From Mansonella perstans (lineage: Eukaryota > Nematoda > Chromadorea > Rhabditida > Onchocercidae): DNA of 64,000 nt. A program made the position numbers and the translations under genes. The notes beneath the pieces are model-generated. The model had not been told where the DNA came from. It saw only the letters and a program-made list of their open reading frames with translations, and did not search any database. The stretch spans positions 124,001 to 188,000 of the forward strand of contig JBAMDO010000102.1 in NCBI GenBank assembly GCA_037074765.1, given 5' to 3'. Positions 60,701-64,000 of the stretch are shown here, piece after piece; positions within the stretch are counted from its first letter, which is position 1, and each line of letters begins with the position of its first letter.

Positions 60701-61165
60701 AAAGATGATAATGGCGGCAATGTTACTTCAGTAGTAATCTAATCTTCATTTTAGAAAATGGGCTTGTAGAAAGTAGAACATCTTGCCTGACGACCAGCAT
60801 TCAAGAATTCTGGACTGATAATTCAAGAATTCCGGACTGATAACTGTTAACGTAAGCACAACATCATTTACCCTTATCTTTGTTGTTATTTTCCTGCTTT
60901 AAATTCTGGCTCCTTCAAAAATAGCATTAGCGATAATGTTGTATCGCTTCTGGCAGTTGTTGTTTATTGTTTGGCAATTTCGTTTACCGATGCAGCATTG
61001 CGCATCTGGAAGACGAGAAATTATACGGCTTCTGAATGCTATCGCTTGAGTAGCATTAACGGTTGACATGTCGGTAAGTATTAAATCCAATAATTAAATG
61101 CTTTCATTAAGCTTTTGCAACATTCGACCCGAATTCTTTCATTGCTTGGAATTTGTAGTTTCAAA
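60700..61165. other. Unassigned interval between units J and K
   Basis: One side keeps reverse-oriented family upstream text. The rest includes a plus-strand stretch (about 60930-61055) reading SLLAVVVYCLAISFTDA, a signal-peptide-like run followed by about 25 codons and a stop. No paired exon or family was found, so I do not call a gene. Confidence 0.35.
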
Positions 61166-61400
61166 AACCAATAGGAACGGTATTGTACCTATGCAGAATA
61201 GCTACCTAGTGAGTAATTGATTAAAATCACCATGAAGACTATCCCGAACAGAGTATCAAGTATGGATTTTGTCTTTAGGAGTAGTACTGACTTAAATATT
61301 TTAAGTATGGCATAAGTACAATTTGCTACATTCTGTTTCTATTGCATGAAGTAATCAGACTAGATATTACAACATTTCTGTGCTAAAATAGTCCTATGAT
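61165..61400 (-). repeat. Cluster unit K (-), degenerate fragment
   Basis: Retains the order of family landmarks on the minus strand (core TGCAATAGAAACAGAATGTA-like, TATTTAAGTCAGTACTACTCC, CTGTTCGGGATAGTC, acceptor-side CTGCATAGGTACAATACC), but with heavy substitution. No TATA box or frame is left. Confidence 0.55.
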
Positions 61401-61739
61401 TTTATTGGTTTTTTTCTCATCATAAGCTTGCAGATATCTTCAGCATAACTACTGTGATCAGCAATTATCCTGAGTTTTCTTTGATTCCCGAAGGCAGTGT
61501 TTCGATTCAAACTGGTGTTGAATATTATAACGATTGATTAGTAGTTAACAGCTGAATGGACAACTCCATCCCAGCCGGTCTTCTTTTTTATAAGACTTTC
61601 AATTCAATATAGGTATCTTTTTCAATCTCGTTAAAAATTCTACATTCCACGACAGCTATTGCGACAAACGATTCGTATTATGGTGCTAATAACAACCACT
61701 ATTTTATTTGTCTACATTGTAGTGCAAATTAAAAAGTGA

Positions 61740-62290
61740 CAAACTAATCTTTTCAGGTTAATTTTTATGGATCTTTGTTGATCTCTCGGAGTAAAATCAT
61801 TCAAAACGTTCGCTCTGCTTTATCAATTTTCTCCTGATCCCGAAATTTTAACGTTATTAAATTTTGAAAATAACGAAGTACAAAAGCGACATTTGCAATC
61901 TCATTATGAATTCCATAAACTGCAATTAAATTTTGTTTGCTGCATTTGAGTTGCTCAATTACTGAATTCTAGGTAAGGCAAAGTGAAAAGTAATAATTCC
62001 TAAGACTGATGTAATATTGCCGCCATCCATCATGTAGAACGATATTTGGTTGAGAGAAATGTTAACGCTAAGGGATTTGCTTCCTCTGCTGGTCTATTGA
62101 TCCGGCCGACCGATAAATCTGACCCAATACAATTTTCGGAGTTATTGATTGTGTACTATAGCGCCATTTTCTGGTGACGCCCACAAATTCCTCTACAAAA
62201 GGATCCCTTCTCTGGTAGTTTCATTGCCTCATGATCTGGAAATGCTGGAAGCCCCAGATGCGGCTATCCGGGAAAATCACTTGAATGAAA
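61740..62290 (+). repeat. Cluster unit L (+), truncated
   Basis: Long upstream block (CTGCTTTATCAATTTTCTCC, GTTGCTCAATTACTGAATTC, GGTCTATTGATCCGGCCGAC, GCGCCATTTTCTGGTGACGC) and a mutated TATA (CTCTACAAAAGG, 62191-62202). The body ends abruptly at about 62265 in GAAGCCCCAGATGCGGCTAT; the core, donor and acceptor are missing. Confidence 0.65.
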
Positions 62291-62379
62291 CCGATTTTTT
62301 CGCTCTCACTCGATCAGTCTGAGTTGTTAATTTCACGCCTTTATCAGTTTGAATTTTCGTAACAATTTTTTTACAATAT

Positions 62380-63410
62380 ATTTGCAAAACAAAAATTTTT
62401 TCATTAAGACACTTGTAATTGAAAAACGCCAAATTTTTTTGTTAACTGCGGTTTGCTTTCTTTTTTGAAAATTTCAATATTAAATTACTACTGCATTTTT
62501 ATACATGATGAAATTCTCGACGAATGTATCAATTCCTAAAAGTATTAAAAAATTAATTCAATCTCCTCAGTGTATTATTTGCACTGAAGAAAACGGTTTC
62601 TATGCTTTCTGCCTTATAGAATCGAAGTGTTCGTAATATCAGCGGTTGACTGGTATATAAGATGATCCCTTTGTCTCATCAATTTCGACTTTATATAGTT
62701 GAATTTGAAAAATAACGAAATGATATATCTGTGATTAACTGCACCCAAATATTTTACTGAATTTTGTTCGCTATATATGAGTTATTCAAACAACTAAATT
62801 CTAGGTAAAGCGAAGTGATAGGTCAATAACTTCTAGGACTGACGTAACATTGACGCCATTATCTTATCACTGATGAAGAGTGATAATTGATTGAGAGAAT
62901 TGTTAACGCTAAAGAATTTGTTCCGCCCATTGCCTATTAATTCGAACCGACCGAGAGACCTAATCCAATGCAATTTTTGAAAACAACCAATAATATCACG
63001 TCATTTTCTGTTAACGCCCTCAAATTTCTCTATAAATGTATCCCATCTTTGGTACTTCGTCCATATCGCATGAGCTAGAAATCCTGGAAGCTCCATATGA
63101 AGCGGCTGTATCGGCTGTGATATGTTGTCTAATCATTTCCCATAACACTGTCTCGATGCAGCCTGCTGCAATTGTGCCACGCACGGAATATTTTGGTGGA
63201 AACTGCTCCTAAAACCGAAATCCTGCTTCAAATTACATCATTTCGGGACAATCTCTCATGGTGAGCTTGAAGGCAGCAGTTCGCTAACCCGAGAAATTTC
63301 CCGTATAGGTACAGCATCATTCCCATTCCTAGCTCCAACTTCTCATAACTCCAAACTTCTAAGCAATGAAGCTGGTCAGTTCGACTTTTGCGACCACAGT
63401 GAATACCGCT
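62380..63410 (+). repeat. Cluster unit M (+)
   Basis: Long copy parallel to unit D from its upstream end onward. TATA is CTATAAATG (63030-63038). The core includes GGCTGTATCGGCTGTGATAT. The 48-bp intron-like segment is 63261-63308 (CATG|GTGAGC ... CCGTATAG|GTA). No uninterrupted reading frame spans exon 1. Confidence 0.7.
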
Positions 63411-63739
63411 TTGTTATTGGACTTAACATCTTCCGACATTTCGCCATTAATACTATTTAAGTGGAAGCAATGCCTTTCAACCTGATCTCTACCATTTTAT
63501 TTTCTGTACAAAATTATTTTTTTGAAATATCAGAAGTCTGATATCTTGGACAAAAACCATTGCATTTGAGCATTGCGTCATTTGTCAACACAATACGAAT
63601 TTCGAGCAAAAACATATTGAATTGAAATTGCAAATAATGAATGTTGTGCAACGAAATTTTATGCAAATTTTACTCACCAAATCGAAAATAAAGGTAATAC
63701 TGAAAGAAAATTTATTTTTCGACCAAAAAGAAATTTGTG

Positions 63740-64000
63740 TTCTCAGATCAGGAGCAGTATCGAAGAATATCTCACAGTATGGCACAAATACAGCATGCTG
63801 CATCGGAATTGTGAAATGATGAATGATTAGACAACATTTCACATCCGATACAGTAGCTGCATCTGGAGCTTCCAGGATTTTCAATTCAGAACGCGATAGG
63901 AAAAACACCAAAGATGAGAGCCTTTCATAGAGAAATTTGAGGAAGTTGCCAGAAAATGGCGCGACAATACACGATCAGTAACTCCGGAAATTGCATTGAG
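63740..64000 (-). repeat. Cluster unit N (-), cut by the window edge
   Basis: Minus-strand copy entering from the right edge: upstream AATGCAATTTCCGGAGTTAC, mutated TATA (CTATGAAAGG, about 63921-63930), and LSRSELKILEAPDAATVSDV and FVPYCEIFFDTAP as in unit G. At about 63745 the similarity stops inside the core and unrelated AT-rich text follows, so the copy is broken by a rearrangement. Confidence 0.65.

Noticed and set aside
60930..61055. Plus-strand signal-peptide-like frame (SLLAVVVYCLAISFTDA)
   Set aside because: No in-frame ATG in good context, only about 25 codons after the hydrophobic run before a stop, and no partner exon.
44640..64000. Interpretation of the cluster units as nematode spliced-leader RNA genes
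   Set aside because: No spliced-leader sequence or Sm-site layout was seen next to the donor, and each preserved unit also has an acceptor 48-49 bp downstream.
1..64000. tRNA, rRNA and CRISPR features
   Set aside because: Scanned by eye for tRNA arm signatures, rRNA-like GC-rich blocks and regularly spaced identical repeats; none was convincing.

Overview
The window is eukaryotic, very AT-rich and intron-rich. Introns follow GT..(T)TTCAG/TTTTAG and are often short, genes are long and sparse, and long poly-T/poly-A tracts are common. There is a BEL/Pao-type retroelement fossil, a troponin C pseudogene whose best match is nematode muscle troponin C, and a likely trans-splice acceptor just before a start codon. 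Together these suggest a nematode, possibly a spirurid/filarial worm; the species call is inference.

Layout. 1-7.7 kb is gene graveyard: a broken troponin C copy (+, 2117-2766) and a decayed BEL/Pao gag-pro-pol (-, about 4800-7720). 7.7-14.8 kb is AT-rich spacer with a local tandem duplication (10.7-11.4 kb) and a GT microsatellite. 14850-34438 (+) is the main gene: I could chain 35 exons in phase into one protein of about 1,790-1,815 residues. In order it has a signal peptide, an LPMO-like (chitin-binding type 4-like) module starting with a mature His, two EGF-like modules, half a DOMON domain, a poly-Ser segment, three TIL domains, a spacer, two complete DOMON domains, a linker with two furin-type sites, the other half-DOMON, a further complete DOMON, a SEA domain, one membrane helix and a cytoplasmic tail. 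34.4-41.9 kb is spacer with several degenerate repeat families. 41939-43201 (-) is a probable two-exon gene for a small Arg-rich, possibly secreted protein. A long TAA microsatellite follows at 43.6 kb.

From about 44.6 kb to the end the DNA changes character: a cluster of about 14 diverged copies, on both strands, of one undescribed unit. The better preserved units carry a long conserved upstream block, a TATA box, a transcribed-looking stretch of about 230-350 bp, a 48-49 bp intron-like segment with consensus splice sites, and a short 3' part. Two copies form a converging pair that has itself been duplicated as a 2 kb block (53.2-55.2 kb and 58.5-60.7 kb). Coding potential is broken or frame-shifted in most copies; one (45853-46270) can encode 122 residues. 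This cluster and the multidomain LPMO-like/DOMON membrane protein are the two most interesting items. No tRNA, rRNA or CRISPR was recognised.
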